Shown piece after piece: positions 22,730-34,439 of a DNA stretch of 64,000 bases (positions within the stretch are counted from its first letter, which is position 1; every line of letters starts with the position of its first letter). The DNA lies in contig CALSFV010000004.1 in NCBI GenBank assembly GCA_943737045.1, positions 1,313,501-1,377,500 on the forward strand, in the 5' to 3' direction. A program made the position numbers and the translations under genes. The notes under the pieces are model-generated. The model made no database searches and had not been told where the DNA came from. It worked only from the letters and a program-made list of their open reading frames with translations. This DNA is from Parapristionchus giblindavisi (taxonomy: Eukaryota; Nematoda; Chromadorea; Rhabditida; Diplogasteridae).

Positions 22730-22895
22730 AGACGGCATTGCCGCTAGCGGCATGACCCTCCTGGATTTTGCCCACCCGGTTTAGCCAAAATTCATTATAA
22801 ATGAATAATAAAGTAAGCAGGGAGTCCCTCAGCTTGGAAATGTCCCTCCCGATTTTCGCGTCCGACTCACCCGATTTTAATTTCCATCGGCAATG
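22730..22895. repeat. Decayed CATACGTGGGC-family MITE
   Basis: Shares GGCATTGCCGCTAGCGGCA, CCCACCCGGTTT and CCCGATTTTAATTTCCA with the intact member at 31343-31525. The terminal TIRs are lost, and it abuts the RTE remnant. Confidence 0.6.
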
Positions 22896-22914
22896 GTTTG
22901 CTAGAGTCATGTGC

Positions 22915-23497
22915 ATGTCACTGTGACTGTGAGAAGAGGAGTCCGCCAAGGAGATACATTGTCTCCCCGTCTCTTCAACGTCGCATTGCGCTCGGCTATG
23001 GACGACATAGATTGGGAGAAGGACGGAATACGCATCGCACCTCGAATACGCTGATGACATCGCACTCATCGCGAAGAGCCGACCGGAACTGGAACGTATG
23101 CTTCGGAAGCTGATGAATGCCTGCATTAGAATAGGTCTCGAAGTTAATGCAGGAAAGACCCACCTACTTACTTCGTGCAAAACAACCCGTGCCGCAATTA
23201 CAATACAAAATCTGACGTTCAACTTTGTCGAGTCTACCACATACCTCGGAGGGAGAATCGCTCTTCCTTTGGACCATTCCGACGAGATAAAGCATCGGAT
23301 TCGGCTGGGATGGCTTGCTTGGACAAAGCTGTCACGTCTCCTCTCATCTCGCCTTCTTCCGATGGATACCAGGAGGCCGCCTGGAAAGCCTAGAGCATGA
23401 TGGAGAGATGACCTGGACCGAGCAATTGGTAACTGGTGGAATACACCCTATGATGCTTTTCGTCCCATCCTCATCTAGCAATTATTGCTTGAAATGA
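22915..23497 (+). mobile_element. RTE-type LINE reverse transcriptase remnant
   Basis: Translation gives GVRQGDTLSPRLFNVALRSA, then after a frameshift LEYADDIALIAKSRPELE with the YADD catalytic motif. IGLEVNAGKTHLL and TYLGGRIA...DEIKHRIRLGWLAW follow, and a late WRDDLDRAIGNWW segment comes after an internal deletion. Order and motifs match RTE/BovB-like non-LTR retrotransposons. The endonuclease and first RT motifs are absent. A TTGATTGATTGATT tail at 23501-23520 resembles RTE 3' short repeats. Dead 5'-truncated copy. Confidence 0.88.
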
Positions 23498-23688
23498 TAA
23501 ATTGATTGATTGATTGATTTGCATGTGCGTGAAAGAGAGGAGAGTGTTCTTTTGCCGGTAACTTGGCGAGTATTTCAAAGATCTCACACGTCATTATCAA
23601 GTAGAAAACCCGCCTAGTTGTTTTGAGTTCAGAGCACGATGCACATTTGGTCTTTGCTGGCTTGATCTTGTTAAAGGACAGTGGCGAG

Positions 23689-23830
23689 CATAGGTGGGCG
23701 CGTGAAAACGAATTCTTTTTGCGCATAGCCTTGCCTCGCAAAAATTGGAAAATTTCCAGTCAAATATGTAAAAAATGGCTATGCGCATAGCCTTGCCTTA
23801 CAATTCATACATTGCCATACCCCGCAGCGT
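23689..23830. repeat. CATAGGTGGGC-family MITE, right end decayed
   Basis: The left end CATAGGTGGGCGCGTGAAAA is intact. The right end has decayed near CCCGCAGCGTG. Confidence 0.7.
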
Positions 23831-23975
23831 GAGGATTGACCCACTATATAAGGCCCATTTAGGCAACTTGATAAAAAATGAAGCTAAAATGACGATTTTT
23901 ATGCGAAAATAACGAATTTTGTGAATCTACCCACTATATAAAATAGACGGCAAGGGTACCGAAAATGTATGTTAC
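23815..23975. repeat. Dispersed repeat with ACCCACTATATA motifs
   Basis: The reverse complement of much of this segment occurs at 45281-45448 (PGAP3 copy C intron). A piece lies at the 13712 breakpoint. Landmarks are GAGGATTGACCCACTATATA and AATCTACCCACTATATA. Confidence 0.65.
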
Positions 23976-24002
23976 AATTCACCGGTTTGCACACAGCCTT
24001 TC

Positions 24003-24240
24003 CTCCAAAGTACCGTAAACTGTTAGAACCGAATGAGCGACAGATCAAGCTCCGCTGAGAATGGTGCCCTCAACTTTTTATGCGTTGTGCTAGGTCCGCG
24101 CACATCAGCACGATGTTCCGTGAAGAGAATATCTTAACTTCAAAGGCAACCTGACTATCAAGAACAACAGAATCATTGCCTATGATCCTGAAGAATCCTA
24201 CAGGACAGCTGGGGTCATGGGTCATATCAGTCATCCACAA
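24003..24240 (+). pseudogene. Unrecognised degraded coding segment
   Basis: A frame from 24003 reads PPKYRKLLEPNERQIKLR, a stop, then EWCPQLFMRCARSAHIST... After a shift, NLTIKNNRIIAYDPEESYRT follows before 24216. The composition looks protein-like, but no family is recognised and there are at least two interruptions. Confidence 0.3.
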
Positions 24241-24269
24241 TACGCCAAGGTTTTAGCGGGTAATTTTGG

Positions 24270-24464
24270 TGCACCCTGTAGATAAGGAATAATTCTAAGA
24301 TTGTAGTTTCTAAAACATTTTAACGGATCAAAGATCATTCTTGGGTATGCTACCGTTATTCTGTAGGGGCAATAGTAATAGCATGAACCTTGAACCAAGA
24401 GAGCAAAGATCATTGTATTTGGTAGTTTGATAGATCATAGACCAATTTGTATTTGTATATGATG

Positions 24465-24535
<71 letters not shown>

Positions 24536-24945
24536 CTCTTTCAGACAAGAATGGGCATTCTGGACGATCCGATCGACATCAACTACGTCAAGCTGCAGTC
24601 GGACATCGAAGTGGATGTTCTATATTTGATCTTTGATCTTTGATCTTTGTGTTCTCGGTGTCTAGACCGGGGGTCGAAACACCGATCACGTTTCTCTAGG
24701 CTAATATCACTATTAGACTACATACTGTATCTAAACACTAGTTTAACAAATTTGATTTTTTAAATATTTTATCTTTGATCTTATTTGATCCGTGATCTCA
24801 CAGGTTCTTCCCAAGAATTCGTCCGACTTCGTGCTCATCGAGAAGTATCTGAGGAACACCCATGGAAACACTCATCAAATCAAGATCAATATTGTCGATG
24901 TACACTTTTATTTATTTATTTTGCATTTATATACTTTAACGCGAG
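24270..24945 (+). pseudogene. parp-1: Isolated PARP-1 helical-domain fragment
   Basis: Exons 24545-24610 (TRMGILDDPIDINYVKLQSD) and 24804-24899 (VLPKNSSDFVLIEKYL...) match copy C exons 62765-62830 and 63011-63106, with flanking introns also alignable (24280-24440 to 62590-62760). They encode part of the helical regulatory domain that precedes the PARP catalytic fold. An (ATA)n expansion lies just before the first acceptor. No neighbouring PARP-1 exons are present on either side, so this is a rearranged fragment. Confidence 0.85.
24461..24535 (+). repeat. (ATA)n microsatellite at a PARP-1 acceptor
   Basis: About 25 trinucleotide units end 9 bp before the CTTTCAG acceptor of the fragment exon. 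Copy C has no array there. Confidence 0.95.
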
Positions 24946-25058
24946 ATTAACTATGCAGTAAGTCACTAGATGGGGGATGTGATTGGTTGGTGTCATTAGC
25001 TTTTTTTCGTTTTCAAATAATAATAGTAATAGTAGTAAGTATGTATTCCTTCAATCGG

Positions 25059-27803
25059 ACACGTGGGGACAGACATGGTCCATGGTTACCCCATGGGATA
25101 GACCCACCCGCAAAGTTCTGAAAAAGTAGTATACCCACCCGCAAAATTTCGAAAAATATCGACTTGCAAAAATTATTGATTAATCATGTCCAAGAAATTT
25201 GAAAAAAAGAGTATGGTAACAAATTGAATAAAGGAGTACGAATATGAGAAGAGTACGATCTTTAAAAAGTTCGGTGAAGTGATAATAGTACGCTGTGTCG
25301 GAATTTAAGAGGCCTGTTCCCTAAGACTCGATCATATTCGACCACCCCCGGACACGTGCGCTAGCAATGAGAACTGGGGGTCCATACTTGGGTGTTAGGA
25401 GTGTCATCGGCCCTTATTACACAAAACAGCTGTAATTTCCTGTTTGTGCCCTGAGGCTATTAGAAAAAATAATTAAAGTGCGAAAACCTTTAAAAATCAT
25501 AATTTCTCAAATTGTTGAGATAAACTCTAAATATCATTTGCGATGTGTCTAGGGTGCACAGACCTTGCTAATTCACTATCAGCATCGAATGCGCGTTGAT
25601 TCCTAAACCACTTTTTTGACTCAAAATATTGGTTTTTTCGGACAAATCATCGCTTGTTGTAGTTTGCTCCCAAAATTTCCGACCAGGTATTGTAGCCTAA
25701 GCAATTCTGCATTGATTTAACTTAAAACTGGGTTCTTCCCGATCGACCATTTTGTCGAATTTTTCGCTCGAAGTTCCGTCATCGATGGTTGTCCCGAACA
25801 AATGCTGTATTTTCTAAACGATTGGCAAACGATTGGTGCGGAATTGTGGTCTACTCAAAGTTTACAGGTGAGACGAATAAAATGACACAAGAAGCCCATC
25901 ACTTGGATCAATTTGAAAATTTCGATTTTCATGACCCGGGGGTCATGGTCCGAAAATTTCAAAATTTCTCAAGTTTGAAATGTTTTAATTTATGATGCTC
26001 ATTGTGAAGTACTAATGATGTGAATAATATTCAGCCAATGATCAATGGCAGATCTCTCCATTCAACCATTTTTTCGAAAATTTTCATTCTGATTGCGTAC
26101 GAAAAATCAGAATTGCGTTTGAATCGGTTTCCAACTTCCTTTCTGTACCATTCTGTCATAGTACTTTGCAATGTACATAATCAATATGAAAATCGTTTAT
26201 TTTCAAAAATTCAAAAAATATAATTTGAGTGCCTACTTTCACGGCAAATATCTGAAATATTGCATTTTTTCGACTCGAATGCTGCGACAATGAGCAAATG
26301 ACAATGATTATGTGAAGTTTCATGACGAGTAAACATAGTAGAACAGAAATCCCGGCATTCGGCTCACTTTTCAAAAATCGATTTCCATGACCATGGCCAT
26401 GGCAAAAAAAAAAACTGCATTTTCGAAAAACAACGATTTTCATATTGATTATGTACATTGTAAAGTACTATGACAGAATGTTACAGAAAGCAATTTGGAA
26501 ACCGATTCAAACACAATTCTGATTTTTAGCACGCATTCAGCACGAAATTTTTTTTTAAATGGTTGAAAGGAGAGATCAGCCATTGAGCATTGGCTGAATA
26601 TTATTCACATCATTAGTACTTCACAACAAGCCACATAAATGAAAACATTTCAAACTTGAGAAATTTTGAAATTTTCAGACCATGACCCCGGGGTCGTGAA
26701 AATCGAAATTTTCAAATTGATCCAAGTGATGGGCTTCTTGTGTCATTTTACTCGTCTCACCTCTAAACTTTGTGTAGACCACAATTCCGCACCAATCGTT
26801 TGGAAAATACAGCATTTGTTCGGGAAAACCATCGATGACGGAACTTCGATCGAAAAATTCGACAAAATGGTCGATCGGGAAGAACCCAGTTTTAAGTTAA
26901 ATCAATGCAGAATTGCTAAGGCTACAATACCTGGTCGGAAATTTTGGGAGCAAACTACAACAAGCGATGATTTGTCCGAAAAAACCAAAATTTTTAGTCA
27001 AAAAAGTGGTTTAGGAATCAACGGGCATTCGATGCTAATAGTGAATTAGCAAGGTCTGTGCGCCCCCCCTAGACACATTGCGAATGATATTTAGAGTTTA
27101 TCTCAACAATTTGAGAAATAATGATTTTTAAAGGTTTTCGCACTTTAATTAGTTTTTCTAATACCCTCAGGGCACAAACAGGAAATTTCAGCTGTTTTGT
27201 GTAATAAGGGCCGATGACACTCCTAACACCCAAGTATGGACCCCCAGTTCTCATTTCTAGCGCACGCGTCCGGGGGTGGTCGAGTCTTAACGGACATCTC
27301 TCTTAACGTTACCAAGAACTGAAATATGAATTGATTAAAAAAAATTGATTTTTCGTTTAGAGAGTCGCGTACCGACAGAGAACACAGTGGACAATAAGAA
27401 ATAAAAAAATTATAGTGGGAAAGTGTTGTTTGGAGGGGTGCATTTTCAGGCATGATTATCGCGTACTGAATTTATTTTTTCTATTTCCTTGGTCGTAGCA
27501 TATAAAAATTATTTTTGCGTCATTTCTCGTCGCGTACCGACAGAGATTCCAAGTTTCCATATGGAAATGTAAAATGAACACGTCAAACTCATTTTCCAGA
27601 GCGTTATCCCACCGCAGGTACCATGGGATAACGCGCTGGAAATCCTCTTAAACGCAATAATTTAAAAATTTCTTGAGTTTCATGTTTTTCTCTGTCGGTA
27701 CCCGATCAGATTGAGATACTATGCATGCAATATAGTGCAGTATTGAACGAAATCGCATATTATTAAAATCAGTAACCATGGACCATGTCTGCGTGGGGAT
27801 GGG
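25059..27803. repeat. 2.7-kb foldback element (outer and inner arms)
   Basis: Outer ends GACATGGTCCATGGTTAC (25071-25090) are mirrored near 27770-27790. A stronger inner palindrome runs from about 25335 to 27305 with arms of ~950 bp, bounded on the right by GTCTTAACGGACATCTCTCT. A third copy of the inner element begins at 63161, inserted in the same intron of PARP-1 copy C. ORFs in the arms are mirror images and show no known domain. Confidence 0.85.
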
Positions 27804-29062
27804 TCTTTTGAAGAAGTACCGATCTGTAGTTTTGTGTTTTGTGATTCAAAGAGCGGTTTTCGATCCATGTATCAGCCGACTCTTATTAGAGTATGCCCGA
27901 CTCAACAAATGCTTAAATGGAAATGCTGAAAATCATGCAATATAATAATTAAGATACGCTGTTTGGTCAGGGCGGCTCTAGACAGCGGAATGCTACTATA
28001 TCTGTTTCATAATCAATAAGCCAATCCTGTTAGTTCCAACGTTTCCATCGTGATACAGAGTACTGTACCCTCTCTATCCCTATTCCCTATTCTAACGGAA
28101 AGCATTATAGAGTATCGTACTATTTTAATATATAAGCCAATTATTGTTCCTGCCAGTTTGGGTCTCCCCCTCAGTTGTTTGTAGTGTTCATGCCAAACAC
28201 TGGGCGAGGAGCTTCGGGCTGGCTCGAGCATATATAATTAATTAAGTTATTTAATTAGTATGCACTTGATTAGCTATTTTATTTAATATTGGTAATCGAT
28301 AAAGATATATCGTTTCAGGGAGGTATTTCGATAATAGTAAAGGAGCAGAATGTGTGTGTTCAATTAAATACTTTTCAATTACATTCGTGAATCATTTTAC
28401 TGAGGCATCTTCAATCTCTGATGGAGTAACCCTTTTTATATGTGATGAAGTTCCTGTTATTGTTGAGTATGATATAGAAGAGAAGGGACATCTTCGATTC
28501 TATCTTACACGATGATATTGATCATGGATTAAGAATAATCTTATATTATTTACTTTCTCTTTTCATTTGTCTTCGTTCCCCAAATCAGTTACGTTTTTGT
28601 ATTCCATGCGAAGTTCCTTTTATCTTGCTATGCATTGTTTACATGAATTATTTTCATTTCTAGAATTGGAATAAGCATATACAAAGCAGCAGAAATATCA
28701 ATGTTAATCAATCAATAATATATTCTGTAGTGGTCAAGGGAAAATATAAGAAATTGAATTCTTAACAATATCGTAGCGTTGAATTAGAAATAGATTTCAT
28801 AAAGTTGATAAGAAATCATTTACTTGCGGCAATAAGAAATTGAATCTCTTATAAAAGTAAGAACAATCTCGGAGAACGTTTTCTAAGTTGTCAATTTCTT
28901 ACACGGAATGGTAACTGCAACGGCGATCATTTTACTCAAAGACCGCTCGGTCTAGTGCAAAAGAGCAATAATGGATGAAGAATAGATGTAGGTTACATTC
29001 GGAGTTCAGCTATTAAAAAATCAAGCTGCTTTTTTCGATTTTTTATACTCTCTCTTTTTTTA
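27804..29062. other. No gene seen
   Basis: AT-rich sequence with short unconvincing ORFs. No exon-like conserved segment, inverted repeat or RNA gene was recognised. Confidence 0.4.
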
Positions 29063-29130
29063 CTAGCCGCGCCTCGCAAGCTCGGCGCGACTATCGGGGG
29101 GAAACCCCCCGAACCCCCCCTATAATTTTT
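29063..29130 (-). mobile_element. Putative Helitron 3' terminus
   Basis: Read on the minus strand, a GC-rich hairpin (GGCGCG loop CGCGCC arms) is followed by GG and terminal CTAG, next to T. This fits the Helitron ending (hairpin, CTRR, insertion before T). A second perfect hairpin, TCGGGGGGAAACCCCCCGA, lies just inside (29094-29112). The 53-bp tandem array that follows is the kind of internal minisatellite many nonautonomous Helitrons carry. No Rep/helicase gene is seen and the TC start was not located. Confidence 0.45.
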
Positions 29131-29162
29131 TGCTAATGGTAATTGTTTAGCGCTGCGGAAGA

Positions 29163-29975
29163 TGTTAAGTAGATCAATACGGTATCATAGGAACTAACGC
29201 TAACACTACCTTAACTAAAGAAACGTCGATGGGGTGAATGGTAACTCAATCGATAGAATGAATAAGTAGATCAATATATGTAGATCGAGCTATTGATCAT
29301 CTATCTCTCCTTATGTATTTAGTGATTATGTAAAAGTTGCAATTCAGTAATTGCAACTATATCGTCGCAACTTCTTGTCTTAATATGCATTTTTATTGTT
29401 CTCTTTTCTTACTTCTTTTCTCTCTTCTCCAAGATGCGATAAATATATTATTATTATTATTGTTATTATTATAAACTACAATATAATATCATGGGACTAA
29501 CGCTAAGACAACCTTAAATCTTTAAGTAGATCAATATAGTATCACGGGACTAACGCTAAGACAACCTTAAATCTTTAAGTAGATCAATATAGTATCACGG
29601 GACTAACGCTAAGACAACCTTAAATCTTTAAGTAGATCAATATAGTATCACGGGACTAACGCTAAGACTACCTTAAATCTTTAAGTAGATCAATATAGTG
29701 TCACGGGACTAACGCTAAGACAACCTTAAATCTTTAAGTAGTTCAATATAGTATCACGGGAACTAACGCTAAGACTACCTTAACTAAAGAAACTTTGCTA
29801 AGTGTGAATGGTAAATCAATCGATAGAAACAGTAAGTAGATCAATATAGTGTCACGGGACTAACGCTAAGACAACCTTAAATCTTTAAGTAGATCAATAT
29901 AGTGTCACGGGAACTAACGCTAAGACTACCTTAAATCTTTAAGTAGATCAATATAGTATCACGGGACTAACGCTA
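29163..29975 (+). repeat. 53-bp tandem array, left part
   Basis: About 14 units of a 53-bp motif (core AGATCAATATAGTATCACGG then GACTAACGCTAAGACAACC), with longer variant units that add AACTAAAGAAACTTTGCTAA. The array is interrupted at 29976 by the CACACAGAG element and resumes at 34440. Confidence 0.92.
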
Positions 29976-30221
29976 CACACAGAGAAAAAGCTGTAAATTG
30001 AAAAGCTGTAACTTGATTTACGACACAGGGGGTGTTAAAAAGAACACTCATCGTGTTCATTTCTGAACACTTTTCTGAGTATACTGTAGAGCACTCAAAA
30101 AGCTGTTGTTCGCGGAATGCGCAAGCAAGCATGCGTTGGCGCGTTCAGTTAGCCTGAGTGACGCGCTTTGTGCACATTTATTTCGAATTCTATTTTCTTT
30201 ATGTTTTATATATTCTTTGTT

Positions 30222-30575
30222 GTTGAAATCCTTGCATTATCACGGATACAAGTGTAGTCATACATGATTCGACATTCCATCCGTGATTGGTGATCTTGCA
30301 TGGATCTTCCGTGATCATGCACAGTATTCTGGTCCAAGCCATTTTTCTTCCAAAGCAAGACAAAGGAGAGACCATTGTATTCGAGAGAGTTTGTATGTTG
30401 AGCGGTCGTTCTTGCTTTGAAAGTCATGAGAACGCTGTGCATGCACGAATTTTCCGTGATCTTACATGAAAAATTAGTCCATGATCACGGATAATCTATG
30501 CATGATTCGAATATATTCCATGCTTGATCATACTATTAATTACTCAAATTATCCGTGATCTTGCATGGAGTCAGG
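30222..30575. repeat. CATGCATGATCACGGAT-type repeat
   Basis: Diverged relative of 5834-6090, with recurring TCATGCATGATT, GATCACGGAT and TCCGTGATCTTGCATGGA in both orientations. Confidence 0.65.
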
Positions 30576-31088
30576 CGCATGAGTTTCTGATATATTCGTG
30601 CTGTTCTTTTTTTACGCGATGTTAACATTAAGTACAACTTGATTGTTTACGTTTTATTCATTGCAGTTTCCCTAATGGAAACGTCTTCAGGCAGCGTGGA
30701 CTGCACGTCTGCAAGATGATTCTTATTCTTCATTATCAGTATGTTTATATTCTTATTTTAATGATTTAATCAGAATTTGTATGCAATTTGTGCACAACTT
30801 TCTTTGTATTCATACTCTTTTCCAACTCACATTAACCAAACAGTGCTTCTGGGAATGGTTTTCCCCAGACCCTTCAATTTTATTTAGAGCTTAAACGTGT
30901 GTGGGTAACTTAAAATAGTTCAAATATCACGAAAACCGACGATTTGTTATATATTATACGCACAATACCATGTAATTCGTAGGCCTATGGTGTCACTCAT
31001 CCAGATTGGGGACCTGAAAAAACTATGGAGGACTACGGGTTCTATTCTTTTTTTTCCTATTTTGTTAATCAATTAGTAATGATTTCAG

Positions 31089-33060
31089 ACCCGGTCCGAA
31101 CAAGTTGGTACTGTGCGAGACTCTCGACAAGAACTACAAACCCACTGGTATGTTTACATATATCAATTAAACGCTGTTGTGTATTTGGCCTGGTGTATCA
31201 AAGTTTCATAGCTAATATAATATCTTTTCGGAGTAGAGTCGGGTGATTTATGGCGTTTCGATGCAGTTAACGCATCATAATCAGATGTCGGAGTTGTGAA
31301 ACTTGTGTGATTAAACAACATAATAATAATAATAATAGGAATCATACGTAGGCAACCTTTGTCGCTGGAAATTAAAATCGGGTGGGTGGGAAGTAAAAAT
31401 TTCATGTTTGAGTGAATTTTGGCTTGCAAATCGTTTTCATTTTGGGCGAATTTGGCTAAATCGGGTGGGTCGGGTGCCAAAACCGGGTGGGTTCTTGCCG
31501 CTAGCGACAATGCCGCCCACGTATGATAGGAATATTATGATATCATAAATAATAGATTTTGATTTAAATGATTACAGCCACCAACAATCGTGCAAAGTGC
31601 ATGGAAAGTATGAATAAGGTGAGGAGCTAGGGAATCATTATTCGGTTTCATTATTCTGCAAATTATTCGGTTTTTGATATCGATTTTCATTCTACGGTAT
31701 TTTTGAAACTGAAAAGTGCTACCCCATTTTTGGAACGAGACATTTGGAAACTTTCAATTTAAAAAGGGTTAAACATCCTTTATTAGTAGCATACTGTAAT
31801 TGATAATTGTGAATGAATCAATAATCTATCATTATTATGCGGCAGATGAACATCCGTGGTTCGGGATGGAACAGGAGTACACACTACTCGACATGGACAA
31901 ACATCCACTCGGATCGCCACGACGAGGATATCCCGCGCCCCAAGGTATACTGTAGGGTATACTGTAGTGTCACGGTAGTTTTCTGTAGTATTAAGGGGAC
32001 TGATATACTGTAGGGTTACGGTCATGGTACCAAGGTATACTGCAGGGTTACGGTCGTGGTTCTGTAGTGATGCGGAGGCAACCGGGAGCGCTTGTAGGAT
32101 TTTATTGGATTATTTTGGCTTACGCTAAATAAATACCTCAAGATTTCTGAAGTTGGTTTGTATATTGGATATGTACAGCGCGGTTACCGTACTCCTATGA
32201 CATATGGCTACCGTAACTTCCACACAATGCAGGTCCTTACTACTGTGGCGTCGATTCGGACAAGGTATACGGTAGGGAGATTATTTATTTTTTTGGTCTT
32301 TTACTTCGTAAACATTTATAATCTTTCATTACGATCTAATCTTATAATCTTCTGAACTATTACTTCTATAATATAACTAATCTCTGACATATTAGTCATT
32401 GATTTAGTATTACTGTAATGTTATTGAAACACGGATTATTATTGATCTTTGATCTTTGATCTTTTCAGTGGGAATTCCAAGTAGGTCCATGTGAGGTCAT
32501 TGCGATCAATTGTGGATGGCTCGCTTCATTCTCTACAGAATCTGCGAAGTTGGTATCGCTATTCAACAATTATTTATTGATTTTTTTTAAATTGAGAAAA
32601 AAAACTAAAATCCGATGAATATTTTGTTTTGAATATTGACTAGACACAAATTCAATTTCCGTTGTTAAACGTAACTTGTTATGAATTTAAAAAAAACTAA
32701 TCAATGACTTCAAAGATCACTTTTTCAGGATTTCGGTGTCGTGGTCTCACTGGACCCGAAACCGGTTGTTGGCGACTGGAACGGAGCTGGTTTCCATGCG
32801 AACTTCTCCACCAAAGCAATGAGAGAGAATGGCGGATATCCGTAAGTGAACTTAATGCACATTTTGTATGTAGGATTTTGCTCCAACTTTGTAATTGTGC
32901 AATATATTATTTAAAGGAGAATTTAGTGATAATTTGAATAAATATATAAATAAATCATTGCATTTGTCAGTGTCATCGAGGAGGCCATCCACAAGTTGTC
33001 CGAGGTGTACAATCTGCACATTGCCTACTACGATCCGCACGGAGGACGCGATAATGAGAG
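31089..33060 (+). pseudogene. gln: Glutamine synthetase copy 2, decayed
   Basis: Exons 31089-31147 (NKLVLCETLDKNYKPT), 31578-31618 (TNNRAKCMESMNK), 31846-31944 ([20 protein letters not shown]), 32233-32284 ([17 protein letters not shown], then cut), 32469-32550, 32729-32841 ([16 protein letters not shown]) and 32971-33060 (EEAIHKLSEVYNLHI). Relative to copy 1, a deletion removes the second half of exon 32233 together with its donor. Exon 32469 lacks 7 bases, destroying the frame after QVGPCE. The [11 protein letters not shown] segment, a glutamate/ATP-site motif of GS, is still intact. The last two GS exons are absent and an unrelated gene end follows. Clearly non-functional, and complementary to copy 1, which retains the 3' exons. 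Confidence 0.87.
31343..31525. repeat. hAT-like MITE, CATACGTGGGC family
   Basis: Ends CATACGTAGGC...GCCCACGTATG with a perfect 8-bp duplication ATAGGAAT (31335-31342 and 31526-31533). Inserted in a GS copy 2 intron. Confidence 0.9.
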
Positions 33061-33283
33061 GTACGGTACAGTATCAGTGGTGGAGTTACGGTAGAAGGGA
33101 TACTGTAGATATGGCATGTGTTATCGTGAACTTAAATGAGTACGGTAGGAGGGATACTGTAGGCATTTTAAGTATTGTAGGTACAGAAATCTGAGATTGT
33201 GGGATGTATATTTAAAGTTATCATTAATCTTAGCATGCTTGTTGCTAAAATAAATTATTGATTGGTGATATTCTGCCCTTTCA

Positions 33284-34068
33284 GCACTTTGGCGGCTACG
33301 GTACGGTCTCATCGGACATGCAATGACCTCACATGACTTACGATTCTTCATTCTTCGATAAGGGTACGGTACTTGATCTTTATTGATTGGTTTATGTGAA
33401 AAAATAATAATTTGTACCGGAGTTCTATTCATTGGATGTGGATCCGGTCCTAGGGCATTCCCAGCCTTAATTCAAAGAGTATGACGAATACCGAGATAGA
33501 CTGGAGGCGGACATGAAGGGATACCGATAGGCGTGTTGATCATAATAAGAGTTTTGTAATGTACGGTACTCTCTGGCTTATCGATTGGCTTATGACATTT
33601 AATAGTTTATTTATTGATTTAAGTTCGTTTCAGTGCTCACTCGCCAAGTGCACTGGTCTACAGTGATGACGTATCGTCGACGAAGATGGCAGGAGGCGCT
33701 CGGGTGAGTATCGATTTATTCATTTATTGAAAAGCCAAGACTGCCCCCCCCCCCCCGTTTTTTTTCAGTTTAAGTATACTGTTGTGAGATGGTCTATGGA
33801 AACAAAAGTTGTACCAATGTTATCGGTAGGAGTGTACGGTACCGTAATCATCTGGAATTGTGAACTGATTTTATTTTCGGAATTCATTTAAAAATTAATT
33901 TGTTGCCATAAACCATCTTCAATAAGAATTATAAATGTATTAGTTAAAGTTTGATTTATCGATTGATTTGTATCGTTTCATTACAGCATCTTCTTCATCC
34001 AATGGTTGCGAGCACTCGGGCTATGGTCATCAATGCGGGTCCTCTCAATCGACTCGTTCACGACAAAT
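33284..34068 (+). pseudogene. 3' exons of an unidentified gene
   Basis: A readable protein end can be assembled from 33471-33526 (KEYDEYRDRLEADMKGYR), 33637-33702 (AHSPSALVYSDDVSSTKMAG) and 33987-34068 (HLLHPMVASTRAMVINAG..., TGA). Upstream open pieces are near 33284-33366 (FGGYGTVSSD; MTYDSSFFDKG). Acceptors and phases fit, but the first piece has no AG acceptor and ends in CCG-ATAGGC where GT is expected. That suggests a G-to-A loss of a donor and an inactive copy. AATAAA occurs near 34231. I do not recognise the family. The acidic, Arg-rich segment is compatible with a soluble or cytoskeletal protein but is not diagnostic. Confidence 0.4.
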
Positions 34069-34439
34069 GACAACGAAAGTTATTGATTGCACCCAGATTT
34101 TTCGCATTGTTTGTTGTAGCTAAAACCATTTTTTCGATGTAAATTATCACTGAATTGTTGTGTTTTTAATTTTGATGATAAATCTTTCTTACACTATGAT
34201 GATTACAGTTAAACTAACTTAATATAGAACGAAATAAATGTCATGAACTGAAAGGAACAAAAATACGGGAAGGAACCAGCCTGCCCGGGGGGGGGGGGGG
34301 GGTGGCGGGCTATTTACAGCCATTTGAGTGCTCCTCTTAAGAACACTCATTTTGTCTGTTTCTGTGAACAACCGGGTGATTCAATCGGCCGCTGGTAAGG
34401 CCGAACGAGTGCTCCCAGTAACAGCTTTTTCTCTGTGTG

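Larger units (their letters stand above)
29976..34439 (+). mobile_element. 4.46-kb TA-flanked element carrying host gene fragments
   Basis: Perfect 19-bp inverted ends CACACAGAGAAAAAGCTGT (29976-29994) and the complement (34421-34439) are flanked by TA on each side (29974-29975 and 34440-34441). They lie exactly within a 53-bp repeat unit (GCTAAGAC). Subterminal regions also share GAGCACTCAAA and AAGAACACTCAT motifs. Inside are the 3' two-thirds of a GS pseudogene, the 3' exons of another gene, and nested MITEs. There is no transposase. Best read as a nonautonomous Tc1/mariner-like 'Pack' element that captured host DNA. The alternative is a segmental insertion that happened to land between two such ends. 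Confidence 0.7.

Noticed and set aside
29163..29975. CRISPR-like array
   Set aside because: The units are contiguous 53-bp tandem repeats without unique spacers, in clearly eukaryotic sequence.
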